NCBI RefSeq assembly: GCF_000471625.1
Contig: NZ_AUSW01000011.1
Location: 1 to 64,000, forward strand
DNA length: 64,000 nt
Source of the DNA: Psychrobacter aquaticus CMS 56
Lineage (GTDB): Bacteria; Pseudomonadota; Gammaproteobacteria; Pseudomonadales; Moraxellaceae
Direction: 5' to 3'
Below are positions 8,909 to 18,509 of this stretch, one piece after another. The position numbers and the translations under genes are program-made. Within the stretch, counting starts at the first letter, position 1. Each line of letters opens with the position of its first letter. The notes below the pieces were generated by a model, which saw nothing but the letters and a program-made list of their open reading frames with translations, did not search any database and was not told the DNA's origin.

Positions 8909-10495
8909 ATGTCAACTGCATATAAATCAGCGATCGATTTAGTACGTGAATTAAAGCAAAAACACGGTAACTGGCAAAATATCAGCGAAACCGATGCTGC
9001 ACGTATGATGTCACAGAACCGTTTCAAAACCGGTCTAGATATCGCCAAATATACTGCAAAAATCATGCGTCAAGACATGGAAGATTATGACAATGATACG
9101 TCTCAATACACTCAGTCTTTAGGTGCATGGCATGGTTTTGTAGCACAGCAAACCATGTACGCTAAGAAAAAATATTTTGGTACAACCTCTAAAACTTATA
9201 TCTACCTATCTGGTTGGATGGTAGCGGCGCTACGTTCTGAGTTTGGTCCCCTACCTGACCAATCTATGCATGAAAAAACATCAGTACCTAAACTAATCGA
9301 AGAGATCTACACGTTCTTACGTCAAGCAGATGCTAAAGTATTGAACGATTACTTCCGCGAGCTAAATGCTGCTGAAGAAGCGGGTCAAGATACCTCAGCT
9401 ATCGTAGAAAAAATCGAAAACTTTGATTCGCATGTGGTGCCAATCATTGCTGATATCGATGCAGGTTTCGGTAACGAAGAAGCCACTTACCTATTGACTA
9501 AGCAAATGATCGAAGCGGGTGCTTGTGCTATTCAGGTTGAAAACCAAGTATCTGATGCTAAGCAATGTGGTCACCAAGCCGGTAAAGTAACTGTACCGCA
9601 CGAAGACTTTATCTCTAAGCTAAACGCTATCCGTTATGCATTCTTAGAGCTTGGTGTTGAAGACGGTGTCATCGTTGCACGTACCGACTCTGAAGGCGCA
9701 TCATTAACGCAAAAAATCCCAGTGTCGAATGAGCCAGGCGATCTTGCGTCTAAATACATCGACTTTATTGAGATGGAAGAAGTCACGTTAGAAAATGCCA
9801 AAGAAAACGACAGCTTGCTTAAGCACAACGGCAAATTGGTACGTCCCGTTCGTCTACCTAACGGCCTATATCAGTTCCGTGAAGAAACGAACATTGACCG
9901 CGTGGTACTTGACTGTGTGACTGCTCTAGAAAACGGCGCTGATCTACTATGGATCGAAACACCGACTCCAGACGTAGAGCACATCAAAATGATGGTTGAC
10001 CGTATCAAAGAGCAGCAGCCTAAAGCGAAACTGGTATACAACAACAGCCCATCATTCAACTGGACGCTTAACTTCCGTAAGCAAGTGATCGCTCAGTGGG
10101 AAGAAGAAGGCAAAGACCTCTCTGCGTACAATAAAGATGACTTGATGAGTGTTGATTACGACGGTACTGAACTTGATGCAGCAGCTGACATTGCCGCCAA
10201 GAACTTCCAACGTGATGCATCACGCGAAGCGGGTGTATTCCATCACTTAATCACGCTACCGACTTACCACACGACTGCTCTTAGCGTCCATGAACTTGCT
10301 AAAGGCTACTTCGGTGAAGAAGGTATGCTTGCTTATGCAGCGGGTGTACAACGTAAAGAAATCCGTGAAGGCATCGCTTGTGTGAAGCACCAAGCAATGG
10401 CGGGTTCTGATCTTGGTGACGATCACAAAGAAATCTTCTCTGGTGACAATGCCCTTAAAGCTGGCGGCGGCAAAAACACCATGAACCAGTTCTAA
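8909..10495 (+). CDS. aceA: Isocitrate lyase
   Basis: AceA splits isocitrate into succinate and glyoxylate, the first step of the glyoxylate shunt, needed for growth on acetate or fatty acids. The 528 residues match the long isocitrate lyase form of Acinetobacter and Pseudomonas rather than the 434-residue E. coli enzyme. The active-site signature appears as AKQCGHQAGKVTVPHEDF (KQCGH in place of KKCGH), with metal-binding DIDAGFGNEEATY upstream and VYNNSPSFNW downstream. A strong AAGGAG site precedes the ATG. A single gene with its own terminator; its partner malate synthase G is at 30940-33138. Confidence 0.95.
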   Translation: MSTAYKSAIDLVRELKQKHGNWQNISETDAARMMSQNRFKTGLDIAKYTAKIMRQDMEDYDNDTSQYTQSLGAWHGFVAQQTMYAKKKYFGTTSKTYIYLSGWMVAALRSEFGPLPDQSMHEKTSVPKLIEEIYTFLRQADAKVLNDYFRELNAAEEAGQDTSAIVEKIENFDSHVVPIIADIDAGFGNEEATYLLTKQMIEAGACAIQVENQVSDAKQCGHQAGKVTVPHEDFISKLNAIRYAFLELGVEDGVIVARTDSEGASLTQKIPVSNEPGDLASKYIDFIEMEEVTLENAKENDSLLKHNGKLVRPVRLPNGLYQFREETNIDRVVLDCVTALENGADLLWIETPTPDVEHIKMMVDRIKEQQPKAKLVYNNSPSFNWTLNFRKQVIAQWEEEGKDLSAYNKDDLMSVDYDGTELDAAADIAAKNFQRDASREAGVFHHLITLPTYHTTALSVHELAKGYFGEEGMLAYAAGVQRKEIREGIACVKHQAMAGSDLGDDHKEIFSGDNALKAGGGKNTMNQF

Positions 10496-10530
10496 TAACC
10501 GACAGTCTATAATCATAAGTTACAAAAAAA

Positions 10531-10562
10531 GCCGCTCTACATGATGTAGGGCGGCTTTTTTA
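10531..10562 (+). terminator. Terminator of aceA
   Basis: Hairpin GCCGCtCTACATGATGTAGgGCGGC followed by a T-run (TTTTTTATT), with an A-run on its left side. Confidence 0.85.
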
Positions 10563-10640
10563 TTACGATTTAAACAATCATAGAATGGTAGACTAATAAT
10601 TGTTAATCAAAGCCATCATTCAGAATTATTAGGAGCCGTC

Positions 10641-12257
10641 ATGCAAGAGATAGAGCTGAAGTTTTTGGTACCAGCAGCACGATTAAAAGGTTTGATGCGT
10701 CAAGCAAAAGTCAAATCTTCACAGATCACGCAACTGGCTGCCCATTATTACGACACACCTGACCAACAACTTGCACAGGCTGGTATTGGTTTGCGTATTC
10801 GTAAAGAAGGCGATACTTGGGTACAGACCCTAAAAGCTGGCGGCGATGGTATTGCAGCACGTTTAGAGCACAATGCCATACTGGACAATGAGCAAGTACA
10901 AGCGATGCTCGATAATGATGCGCTCGTGCCAGATTTAACCATTTATAAAGATACCGCAGTCGACCCTACTTTAGAGGATTTTAAGCTCAAAAAACTGGCT
11001 AAAAAATTAACACGACTGTATGTCACGGATGTGCAGCGCACCACACGCTTGCTAGTAGAAAAAACAAGTGGCGATACGGATGATAGTCATGATAACAGTA
11101 TCGAGATGGCATACGATCATGGTGAAATTATCCACGGCAACGATGACAGCCAGCGAGATGCTATTCAAGAGATTGAGTTTGAACTGGTATCGGGAGATTT
11201 AGATTTTTTATTTATGACAGCCAAAACATGGTGCAAGCGCTATAAGCTTTGCCTATCTACCGTCACCAAAGCGGAACGTGGTGGACTGCTCATTGAAAGC
11301 CAAAGCCATAGTCAAGCCGTTAGCGCTGATCTTAGCCAGCTAACAATCGATAAAAAAACCAGTATGCCTGCCTTCGTACGCGCAGCAGTACATAACTGTT
11401 TGTTGCAAATACTACCGAATAGCAGTGCGATCGTAGCTGGTAGCACTGACGATGAACACGTCTTACAATTGCAAATTGGCATTCATCGTTTGCGCGCTGC
11501 TATAAAGGCATTTGCAGATTTTTCTGATGAAATCAATCCGGATTGGGAACCAATACTACAGCAAACTACCACCTTGCTCAGTGATTATAATGACCTAACT
11601 TATCTAGCCAATCATGTTGAACCTGAACTACAGAAACATGGCTCGCCTGCGATTGACTGGACAAAAGACATTGATGCGCTCAAAATTAAGCCGATGGATG
11701 CGGTAAGCGCCAATGACTTTCAGCTCACCTTACTAGAACTTATTGCTTTTACCATGAGTGACCCAGATCTCGAACCGCAAGCCGATACGCCTGCCATCGA
11801 TCCGCTCACAAAAACTCTATCCCAGCAGCATAAAAACATCATTAAATTCAATGAAAAACTCGATGATGCAGACAATGCTGAGCTTGATAGCGCTGATACA
11901 CAGAGTGCTGATACACAAAGTGTGGATTCAGAAAGCAACGACGAAGAGCAAACACAGCTAGAGTTGCTTCAGCAGATAAAAGCGTTACACTATATCAGTG
12001 AGTTTTCTGCACCAGTATTTCACAAAAAATCGTCTAAAAAGAAAACCAAGCACTGGTTAAAACGCGTGATAGAAGCACAAGAAGCAGTGGAAGAGCATCT
12101 TGATCACACTCAATATCAACAGCGTTATCAGCTAAAATCAGCATCAGATGCTAATGCGCTTTATGGAGCGGGTTGGTTTGCCGCCACGCTAAAAAAAGAC
12201 CATAAGCACGCCGAAAAACGCTTGGCCAACGTTAGAGACACTTCGACATTTTGGTAA
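10641..12257 (+). CDS. CYTH-CHAD domain protein
   Basis: A 538-residue fusion of an N-terminal CYTH (triphosphate tunnel metalloenzyme) domain and a C-terminal CHAD domain. The CYTH signature ExExK is at residues 3-7 (EIELK), and the domain runs to about 205 with charged beta-strand motifs (GIGLRIRKEGDTWVQTLKAG). The CHAD domain starts near residue 240 with its His/Arg-rich helices (QIGIHRLRAAIKAF, DYNDLTYLAN). A low-complexity Asp/Ser/Gln linker with a tandem SADTQS repeat sits near 410-435. CYTH enzymes typically act on inorganic triphosphate, and CHAD domains bind polyphosphate; the exact reaction here is inferred. AGGAG precedes the ATG. ppk1 lies in the same window, but far away. Confidence 0.88.
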   Translation: MQEIELKFLVPAARLKGLMRQAKVKSSQITQLAAHYYDTPDQQLAQAGIGLRIRKEGDTWVQTLKAGGDGIAARLEHNAILDNEQVQAMLDNDALVPDLTIYKDTAVDPTLEDFKLKKLAKKLTRLYVTDVQRTTRLLVEKTSGDTDDSHDNSIEMAYDHGEIIHGNDDSQRDAIQEIEFELVSGDLDFLFMTAKTWCKRYKLCLSTVTKAERGGLLIESQSHSQAVSADLSQLTIDKKTSMPAFVRAAVHNCLLQILPNSSAIVAGSTDDEHVLQLQIGIHRLRAAIKAFADFSDEINPDWEPILQQTTTLLSDYNDLTYLANHVEPELQKHGSPAIDWTKDIDALKIKPMDAVSANDFQLTLLELIAFTMSDPDLEPQADTPAIDPLTKTLSQQHKNIIKFNEKLDDADNAELDSADTQSADTQSVDSESNDEEQTQLELLQQIKALHYISEFSAPVFHKKSSKKKTKHWLKRVIEAQEAVEEHLDHTQYQQRYQLKSASDANALYGAGWFAATLKKDHKHAEKRLANVRDTSTFW

Positions 12258-12290
12258 GTCTCCTTATCAGAGAGTAAAAAGCCAACATAA

Positions 12291-12322
12291 AAAAGACAGC
12301 TCATATTAGGGCTGTCTTTTTT
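12291..12322. terminator. Bidirectional terminator
   Basis: AAAAGACAGC-tcatattagg-GCTGTCTTTT hairpin with A-run before and T-run after, between the convergent CYTH-CHAD and YkuD genes. Confidence 0.85.
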
Positions 12323-12356
12323 ATGTACTTGTTTAACTCACAACAATTATACTCAT

Positions 12357-12872
12357 TTAACCCGCAACAATAGTCACGAGCGTCCCTTCGTCTACCTGTT
12401 CAAACAGCTCCAGAATATCTTTATTACGCATACGCACACAACCATGCGAGAGTGGCAAACCCATCGGTTCAGTGTCTGGCGTACCATGAATATAAATATA
12501 ACGCTGATAAGTATCACAGCCGCCTTGACTGTTACTGCCTTTGTTAATTCCTTCTTCAAGACCACTCAGCCATAAAATACGGCTCAGTATCCAGTCGCGC
12601 TCAGGATATAAAGTGCCAAGCTCAGCACTATATTGCTCACCAGTTGGTACACGTCCAACGAATACTGCGTTTATAGGTGCGCTACCACCGATTTTTTCTG
12701 CAATGATATGTTGACCAAGTGGTGTACAACCACTGTCTTGCTGGCTACCTATGCCATTCTTCGCAGTAGATACTGAGTACGTATGAACTTCATTTTGCTG
12801 CTGATATACGGTTAAGGTTTGCTCAGCAATATTAATCACTAGCTGCATATTATGGTTTTCGTTATTTTTCAT
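12357..12872 (-). CDS. YkuD-family L,D-transpeptidase-like protein
   Basis: A 171-residue single-domain YkuD (L,D-transpeptidase) protein. The catalytic signature is complete: HGTPDTE with the conserved His and, further on, SHGCVRMRNKDI with the nucleophilic Cys. Such enzymes make 3-3 cross-links or attach proteins to peptidoglycan in the periplasm. No signal peptide or membrane anchor is visible (MKNNENHNMQLVINIAEQ), which is odd for a periplasmic enzyme, though short leaderless YkuD proteins exist in gammaproteobacteria. The ATG at 12872 with GGAAG upstream is preferred; an in-frame TTG at 12884 also exists. Confidence 0.8.
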   Translation of the reverse strand: MKNNENHNMQLVINIAEQTLTVYQQQNEVHTYSVSTAKNGIGSQQDSGCTPLGQHIIAEKIGGSAPINAVFVGRVPTGEQYSAELGTLYPERDWILSRILWLSGLEEGINKGSNSQGGCDTYQRYIYIHGTPDTEPMGLPLSHGCVRMRNKDILELFEQVDEGTLVTIVAG

Positions 12873-13008
12873 AAATACTTCCAACGGTTATTCTTGGTAT
12901 GACTTATATCGTTATCAATAAAATGATTGAAAATTTCTATTCTTAAGGGATTGTATCGAGGCATTTGGCACCGTAAGATAGGGGCACACTTTTTAATGCT
13001 AGCAGATT

Positions 13009-14211
13009 ATGACGACTATTTCACCGACACGTGTGTCGATGTATGATTTTCTATATCAAGATACCATGCCTATGCTGTCATTATTGGCAGACGCCGCTCA
13101 GCTTTCACTACCGCAAGCACGTTTGGCCATGAATGCCAGCTTACAGGCCATCATCAGTACCCTTCTTGCCTATCAGCAGCATCAAGGGCCAGTCGTTAGC
13201 AAGAAACTGTTTGGACGTGCGGCGGTCAAAGAGTTACGGCAATATAATTCTATGAACTTTATGACCATCAATGCGACACTATATCATCGTCATGATGCCG
13301 CTGACGCAATATTTTATGATAACGCCCGCGTGATCAAAGCCAGCGATCACATTGCCGCACAGATTGGTGCGACGACGCAACAAGTCCAAATTTTACTCAC
13401 GTCTTTGTGCGTGATCGTCTTACGTGAATTAGCGATATTGGCAGAATATAGCCAACTTGATAATAATGAATTGAATAAATGGTTTGCATTGCAACCACAG
13501 TTTTTGTCAGCAGCACGTTTTGTAGCGAGCGAGTCCCATTTAACCTCTATCGATGACGAGTTAAAACAGACAAATCATAATAAAGAGTCCGCATCACCAG
13601 CAGAAAACACGCCACCACTTTTCGACCCTTACTGGTATGAACTGACCTCATTTAAACCTGAGAACCATCAGCCAGTACAAGACATGCGGTTGGCAACTGG
13701 CAACTACTTAAAAGCAATCGGTCGCTCACCTGATAATTTGCAACAAGGGCGGCATAACGACATGCTTGTATTTACAGAAATGCATGCAGTTGCTTTACCG
13801 CATCAACGCTGGTTATTGCAGCTGGCAAAAATATCTGACATTTATCTCAGTCGAAATCGACTACGTATTAACTCTGAACCCACCAGCCCGCCCAAACCTC
13901 CTCTAGTTAGTTTGGGGTTGCTAGGTGGTAACAGCGAAAACACTCCCATAACGATCAGTGAAAAACCGATTGAATACGAAGCATCAACACCGCTCTGGAA
14001 AAATCCAGTGATTCTCATTATTATTCTGGTCATCAGTATACTTGGGGCGCTGGCGACCATCAAATATCAAATAAAAAAATCTAATGGCGCCACGCTGGCA
14101 ACAGCTGAGGTGTTAGAGCAGGATATTATCAAAGAACATCAACAGCAAGATGTGGCCATTGTGATGATAGATGATGATGAGCCTAGCACTGAAAGTGCAC
14201 AAGATAAGTAA
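13009..14211 (+). CDS. Unknown protein with C-terminal membrane helix
   Basis: Not recognised with certainty. The 400-residue protein has a mostly helical, Gln/Leu/Ala-rich N-terminal half (PMLSLLADAAQLSLPQARLA, VSKKLFGRAAVKELRQYN) that faintly recalls the DUF937/YidB type of repeat-helix domain. A central part follows with polar loops, then a Pro-rich stretch (PTSPPKPPL) near 290. One strong transmembrane helix is at about 330-354 (NPVILIIILVISILGALA), and the protein ends in an acidic, Gln-rich tail of some 46 residues. No signal peptide is seen, so the large part is probably cytoplasmic and tail-anchored. The start has only a weak ribosome-binding site. A terminator follows, and it is convergent with argG. 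Confidence 0.7.
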   Translation: MTTISPTRVSMYDFLYQDTMPMLSLLADAAQLSLPQARLAMNASLQAIISTLLAYQQHQGPVVSKKLFGRAAVKELRQYNSMNFMTINATLYHRHDAADAIFYDNARVIKASDHIAAQIGATTQQVQILLTSLCVIVLRELAILAEYSQLDNNELNKWFALQPQFLSAARFVASESHLTSIDDELKQTNHNKESASPAENTPPLFDPYWYELTSFKPENHQPVQDMRLATGNYLKAIGRSPDNLQQGRHNDMLVFTEMHAVALPHQRWLLQLAKISDIYLSRNRLRINSEPTSPPKPPLVSLGLLGGNSENTPITISEKPIEYEASTPLWKNPVILIIILVISILGALATIKYQIKKSNGATLATAEVLEQDIIKEHQQQDVAIVMIDDDEPSTESAQDK

Positions 14212-14230
14212 AAATGTATAATCAAAAAAA

Positions 14231-14264
14231 ACAGAGGCGCTATTTATATAGGCCTCTGTTTTTA
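14231..14264 (+). terminator. Terminator after the tail-anchored protein gene
   Basis: ACAGAGGC-loop-GCCTCTGT hairpin with A-run before and TTTTT after. Confidence 0.85.
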
Positions 14265-14320
14265 TCGAAAATTACTATTCTACTTCACTCACAACCGTCT
14301 AAAATCTTATAACAATCCCC

Positions 14321-14413
14321 AAAATTAGAGTAGCAAGGAAAACAAGTGCAAGTACTACGTGTTGTAGGCTAAACGAGTTTGACGCAGCTAATCGTATTTT
14401 TGGGTTTTGGTAT
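14321..14413 (+). repeat. Family B repeat, copy 1
   Basis: A roughly 92-bp intergenic element running from AAAATTAGAGTAGCAAGG to TTTTGGGTTTTGGTAT. It includes CTACgtgttGTAG and CTAAACGAGTTTGACG. Its reverse complement recurs at 27268-27359 with few differences. It fills the space between the convergent tail-anchored protein gene and argG and reaches the argG stop codon. Confidence 0.8.
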
Positions 14414-15651
14414 TACTTTGACAAATCGCGACCACGGCTGGCTTCGATGGCTAAACGTAGACCATTTAAACGGATGAAGCCTTCTGCATCTTTTTGATCA
14501 TAAGCGCCCGCATCATCTTCGAAGGTAGCGATTTTTTCGTCAAATAATGAATCATTTGACTTACGACCAACTACGCTCACAGCACCTTTGTATAATTTTA
14601 CACGCACTGTACCATTAACGTACTCTTGTGATTTGTCAATCAACGCTTGCAACATCATACGCTCAGGGCTGAACCAATAGCCATTGTAGATAATTTTTGC
14701 ATAGCGTGGCATCAGCTCATCTTTTAAATGCGCCGCTTCACGATCAAGCGTTAGTGACTCGATGCCGCGATGCGCTTTTAGCATAATGTTACCAGCTGGC
14801 GTCTCATAGCAGCCACGTGATTTCATACCAACGTAACGGTTTTCGACAATATCTAAACGACCAATACCATGCTTTCCACCAATTTCGTTCAGCTTAATCA
14901 TAATCTCGTAAGGCTTAAGTGTCTCACCGTCGATGGCAACGATATCACCTTTTTCGTATTCTAATTCTAGATATTGTGCTTCGTCAGGCGCTTCTTCTGG
15001 GCTAACTGACCAGCGCCACATATCATCTTCTGCTTCGGCATACGGATCTTCTAAGACACCGCCTTCATAAGAGATATGGAGTAAGTTGGCATCCATTGAA
15101 TAAGGAGATTTTTTCTTATTGCCAGCATAGTCAATGGCAATGTCATGCTCTTTGGCATATTCCATCAGGCTTTCGCGGCTCGATAAATCCCACTCACGCC
15201 AAGGTGCAATCGTTACAACATCTGGCGATAAGGCCACAGCGCCCAACTCAAAACGTACTTGATCATTGCCTTTACCCGTTGCACCATGACTGATGGCATC
15301 GGCGTTGTGCTCTTTAGCAATCTCAACCAAACGCTTAGCGATGAGCGGACGAGCGATAGAAGTACCGAGTAAATACTCACCTTCATAGATGGCATTGGCA
15401 CGGAACATAGGGAATACGTAATCACGAGCAAACTCTTCGCGCAAATCTTCGATGTGGATATGTTTGATACCCATGGCCTTGGCCTTAGCACGTGCGGGCT
15501 CAACTTCTTCGCCTTGACCGATATCAGCGGTAAAGGTAATCACTTCCGCATCATAAGTTTCTTGTAGCCATTTAGCGATGATTGAAGTATCAAGACCACC
15601 TGAATATGCCAATACGATTTTATTAATATTTTTTGGATCAAGCTGAGCCAT
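14413..15651 (-). CDS. argG: Argininosuccinate synthase
   Basis: ArgG joins citrulline and aspartate with ATP to give argininosuccinate, the penultimate step of arginine synthesis. The 412 residues are typical of the type I enzyme. The ATP-binding PP-loop AYSGGLDTS is at residues 15-23; downstream are [24 protein letters not shown] and the [14 protein letters not shown] segment, all characteristic. A good AGGAG site precedes the ATG. It is a lone gene, divergent from pyrC; other arg genes are not in the window. Confidence 0.97.
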   Translation of the reverse strand: MAQLDPKNINKIVLAYSGGLDTSIIAKWLQETYDAEVITFTADIGQGEEVEPARAKAKAMGIKHIHIEDLREEFARDYVFPMFRANAIYEGEYLLGTSIARPLIAKRLVEIAKEHNADAISHGATGKGNDQVRFELGAVALSPDVVTIAPWREWDLSSRESLMEYAKEHDIAIDYAGNKKKSPYSMDANLLHISYEGGVLEDPYAEAEDDMWRWSVSPEEAPDEAQYLELEYEKGDIVAIDGETLKPYEIMIKLNEIGGKHGIGRLDIVENRYVGMKSRGCYETPAGNIMLKAHRGIESLTLDREAAHLKDELMPRYAKIIYNGYWFSPERMMLQALIDKSQEYVNGTVRVKLYKGAVSVVGRKSNDSLFDEKIATFEDDAGAYDQKDAEGFIRLNGLRLAIEASRGRDLSK

Positions 15652-15979
15652 GAATAACTCCTATTATGGGAATTTAGTGTTAATAAAAGCACTAAGTGTA
15701 AATAAAAAGACAAATTGCTTACTCAGTGTACATCATATTTACTATAGGCAAAAGTCTAACTGCTATAAGGCGTGTGCTTTTGGCTTAAATGTTGAATGAG
15801 TACATTTTAACTATCCATATTAAAGTAATCTTTAAAACGGATACATGGAAAATTGACCAAGGAATTATGTACAGATATTTAGCCGTATATTTAGTCAAGT
15901 AGGCAAATCTGTTATGATAGTCGCACAGTATCACTCCCTTTTGTTTCCCTTATTTGACGATATAGAGCGCTTTGACACT
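15652..15979. other. Divergent promoter region argG/pyrC
   Basis: A 328-bp A+T-rich gap that should hold both promoters. I see no clear ARG box, ORF or known repeat. Confidence 0.4.
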
Positions 15980-17050
15980 ATGACTGATTCGATTAGAGAG
16001 TTGACCATCCTACAGCCAGATGATTGGCATATCCATTTGCGTGACGGCGAAGCGCTGAGCACGACCGTAGCGCACGCAGCAAATAGCTTTAACCGTGTCA
16101 TTTGCATGCCGAACCTAGTACCACCAGTCAAGAATGCCCATGATGCTCGTGCCTACCGCGCACGTATCATGGATCATTTGGCCGCGAGTGATTTGAGCCT
16201 TGAACGAAAATCAGCCTTTGATCCGCGGATGACCTTATACTTGACAGACAATACTACTGCACAAGATATCGAGTTGGCAGCGCAGTCAGGTATCGTACAA
16301 GCAGTCAAGCTTTATCCTGCTGGGGCAACCACCAACTCAGCAGATGGTGTCACCAACATCAACGCCTGTGTCGATATATTCGAAGCACTAGAAAAATACA
16401 ATTTACCGCTACTGATACATGGCGAAGTGACACAAGATCATGTAGATATTTTTGATCGTGAAAAGCGTTTTTTAGACGAAGTTTTGGCACAAATCATCCT
16501 AAAATTCCCCACGTTAAAAATCGTGGTAGAGCATATAACCACTAGTGATGCTGCGGATTTTGTATTGGCTCAAGGCAACCATGTTGCTGCTACCATTACC
16601 CCACAGCATTTGATGTTCAACCGCAACCACCTATTGGTTGGTGGTATCAAGCCGCATTTTTATTGCTTACCTATTTTGAAGCGGGAAAGCCATCAAAGAG
16701 TGTTATTAGATGTTGCGACAAGTGGTAATCCAAAGTTCTTTTTGGGCACCGACTCGGCCCCGCACGCCACAGATAAAAAAGAAGCGGCTTGCGGTTGTGC
16801 GGGCTGCTATAGCGCTGCAACTGCCTTGCCACTATACGCCACCGCTTTTGATAGTGTCGGCAAAATAGACAAGTTAGAAGGGTTTGCCAGTCGTTTTGGC
16901 GCTCAGTTTTACGGCTTGCCCGTAAATGAGAGTACCATTACTTTGCTCAATACACCTATGCAAGTGCCAGCAGCATATCCTTATTTTGACGGTAGCTCAC
17001 TGACCCCGCTGATGGCTGGCGAGATGCTGCCTTGGTCTATTAAAGGATAA
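15980..17050 (+). CDS. pyrC: Dihydroorotase
   Basis: PyrC cyclises carbamoyl aspartate to dihydroorotate, the third step of pyrimidine synthesis. The 356 residues from the chosen ATG fit the E. coli-type enzyme (348). Zinc ligands are visible: HIHLRD near residue 16, the carboxylated Lys region [12 protein letters not shown], the His-containing HGEVT and VVEHITT, and the catalytic Asp in GTDSAPH. The reading frame is open upstream to 15914, but the added 22 residues ([12 protein letters not shown]) are not PyrC-like, and the start at 15980 matches family N-termini. A hairpin terminator follows. Confidence 0.95.
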   Translation: MTDSIRELTILQPDDWHIHLRDGEALSTTVAHAANSFNRVICMPNLVPPVKNAHDARAYRARIMDHLAASDLSLERKSAFDPRMTLYLTDNTTAQDIELAAQSGIVQAVKLYPAGATTNSADGVTNINACVDIFEALEKYNLPLLIHGEVTQDHVDIFDREKRFLDEVLAQIILKFPTLKIVVEHITTSDAADFVLAQGNHVAATITPQHLMFNRNHLLVGGIKPHFYCLPILKRESHQRVLLDVATSGNPKFFLGTDSAPHATDKKEAACGCAGCYSAATALPLYATAFDSVGKIDKLEGFASRFGAQFYGLPVNESTITLLNTPMQVPAAYPYFDGSSLTPLMAGEMLPWSIKG

Positions 17051-17079
17051 GCCTGACTAAGTAATATCTCCTTTATTTT

Positions 17080-17146
17080 ATCCTATGATAGGAATAACAC
17101 CTTTATAGTAAGCGGTGTGGCTTTTATCATAGGATGCTTATTTTTT
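17080..17146 (+). terminator. Nested hairpin terminator pyrC/rnt
   Basis: Outer stem ATCCTATGATA (17080-17090) pairs with TATCATAGGAT (17125-17135), with an inner ACACC/GGTGT stem. A T-run (TTTTTT) follows within ten bases. It should end the pyrC transcript; it is larger than the other terminators in the window. Confidence 0.75.
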
Positions 17147-17190
17147 AATTCAATATAACGTTACGACTGATAAAAGCGACTTAACCTGAT

Positions 17191-17964
17191 ATGACCACTC
17201 AAAACGATGCCGCCTTACCTGACGACAACTCATCAAAGAACGTAGAGGAGAGTCTCAATATTGCTTCAAGCGTGCATACTGAAGATACCGCAGCGGACGA
17301 ACAAGCGCCGATGGGCTTAAAAGACCGTTTTCGTAAGTTTCTACCTGTCGTCGTCGATGTTGAGACAGCCGGTTTTAATGCTCAAACGGATGCTTTGTTA
17401 GAAATTGCCTGTATTCCCATACTACTTGATGAACAGGGCATCTTTTATCCGGGCGAGGCACTTAATGCCCATGTAGAACCCTTTGAAGGCGCAAATTTAG
17501 AACCAAGTGCGCTAGCCTTTACTGGTATCGATCCTAAAAACCCGCTGCGCAAAGCCATTGCTGAAGATGAAAAAACCGCACTACGCCGCATTTTTAAAGG
17601 CTTAAAAGAAGTACGCCGTACTGAAGAATGCCGTCAATGCGTTTTGATCGGCCACAATGCCCATTTTGACTTAGCATTTTTAAACGCGGCGGTGCTACGT
17701 ACCAATAGCAAAAACCACAACCCTTTTCATAACTTTTCAGTGTTTGATACCGTGACCCTATCGGCACTAGCGTTTGGCCAAACAGTGCTAGCACGTGCCT
17801 GTAAGGCAGCGGGGCTGGAGTTTGATGGTAAAGATGCACACTCCGCTTTATATGATACGCAAAAAACTGCTGAGCTATTTTGTTATATTCTCAATCACTA
17901 CCCTATGCTGTCTAATGCGATGCATGCTGAGCAAACCAGTGAAGAACTGACTGATGATAAATAA
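17191..17964 (+). CDS. rnt: Ribonuclease T
   Basis: RNase T trims the 3' ends of tRNAs and other stable RNAs as a DEDD 3'-5' exonuclease. The catalytic acids are visible: VVVDVETAGF (D56, E58), HNAHFD and, near the end, HSALYDTQKT. The length of 257 residues exceeds the 215 of E. coli because of an acidic, Ser/Asp-rich N-terminal extension of about 40 residues. An internal Met (MGLKDRF, residue 41) lines up with family starts, so the true N-terminus may be there. The upstream ribosome-binding site is weak. Probably transcribed alone after the pyrC terminator. Confidence 0.93.
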   Translation: MTTQNDAALPDDNSSKNVEESLNIASSVHTEDTAADEQAPMGLKDRFRKFLPVVVDVETAGFNAQTDALLEIACIPILLDEQGIFYPGEALNAHVEPFEGANLEPSALAFTGIDPKNPLRKAIAEDEKTALRRIFKGLKEVRRTEECRQCVLIGHNAHFDLAFLNAAVLRTNSKNHNPFHNFSVFDTVTLSALAFGQTVLARACKAAGLEFDGKDAHSALYDTQKTAELFCYILNHYPMLSNAMHAEQTSEELTDDK

Positions 17965-18257
17965 GTCACTTATCACACATCATATGTTGCTAAGCATCAA
18001 TAATAGTGTTATTTGTAATACTTGATGACTTTGACATCTTGCTTTGACAATCAATAGGGATATGATTGATATCAAGATACATAGATGGCAGTATTTAATA
18101 TTTTTTAGGTGTCATACTTTTAGACAATCCGTATGAGTTACCTGATAATACGGTATCGCGCTCAAGCGCTGCATTAGTTATATCCCATAGATGGTTTAAG
18201 TTGCTCGCGATGTCTTATTAGCAAATGCTATCGAGGCTTAATAGGAGGGACTTTATC

Positions 18258-18455
18258 ATGGATCCACAGCTAAAATTATGGGGCACAATCATTGGTTATA
18301 TGTTGCTAGCATTGACTATCAGCGCGTGTACTTCTTTATGGATTCGGTATCATTTAAAGCGCAACGATTTGCATCCTCGCCGCGCCATCAAAAAAAGATA
18401 TTTAATTTTAAAAAGACGTAGAAAAAGGCTTGACAGAAAACGCAGACACCATTAG
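18258..18455 (+). CDS. Small basic membrane protein, unknown
   Basis: An unrecognised 65-residue protein. A hydrophobic helix (about residues 8-27, WGTIIGYMLLALTISACTSL) is followed by a strongly basic tail with runs of Arg and Lys (KRRRKRLDRKRRHH). The Cys in ISAC could be read as a lipobox, but the residues after it do not look like a lipoprotein linker. A strong AGGAGG site supports the ATG at 18258; the frame opens earlier (18225). The last third of the gene overlaps the probable promoter of tRNA-Glu. Real expression is likely but unproven. Confidence 0.6.
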   Translation: MDPQLKLWGTIIGYMLLALTISACTSLWIRYHLKRNDLHPRRAIKKRYLILKRRRKRLDRKRRHH

Positions 18456-18458
18456 AAT
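18430..18458 (+). promoter_or_regulatory. Probable tRNA-Glu promoter
   Basis: A consensus TTGACA (18430-18435) and TAGAAT (18453-18458) are 17 bp apart. Transcription would begin near 18465, about 45 nt before tRNA-Glu. The -35 box lies inside the coding end of the small basic protein gene, and the discriminator (ACGCACC) is G+C-rich, as in stable-RNA promoters. Confidence 0.65.
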
Positions 18459-18509
18459 ACGCACCACTTCAGCATAAACGGTGAAAGCAGTTGAAGTGTT
18501 GTTATACTA

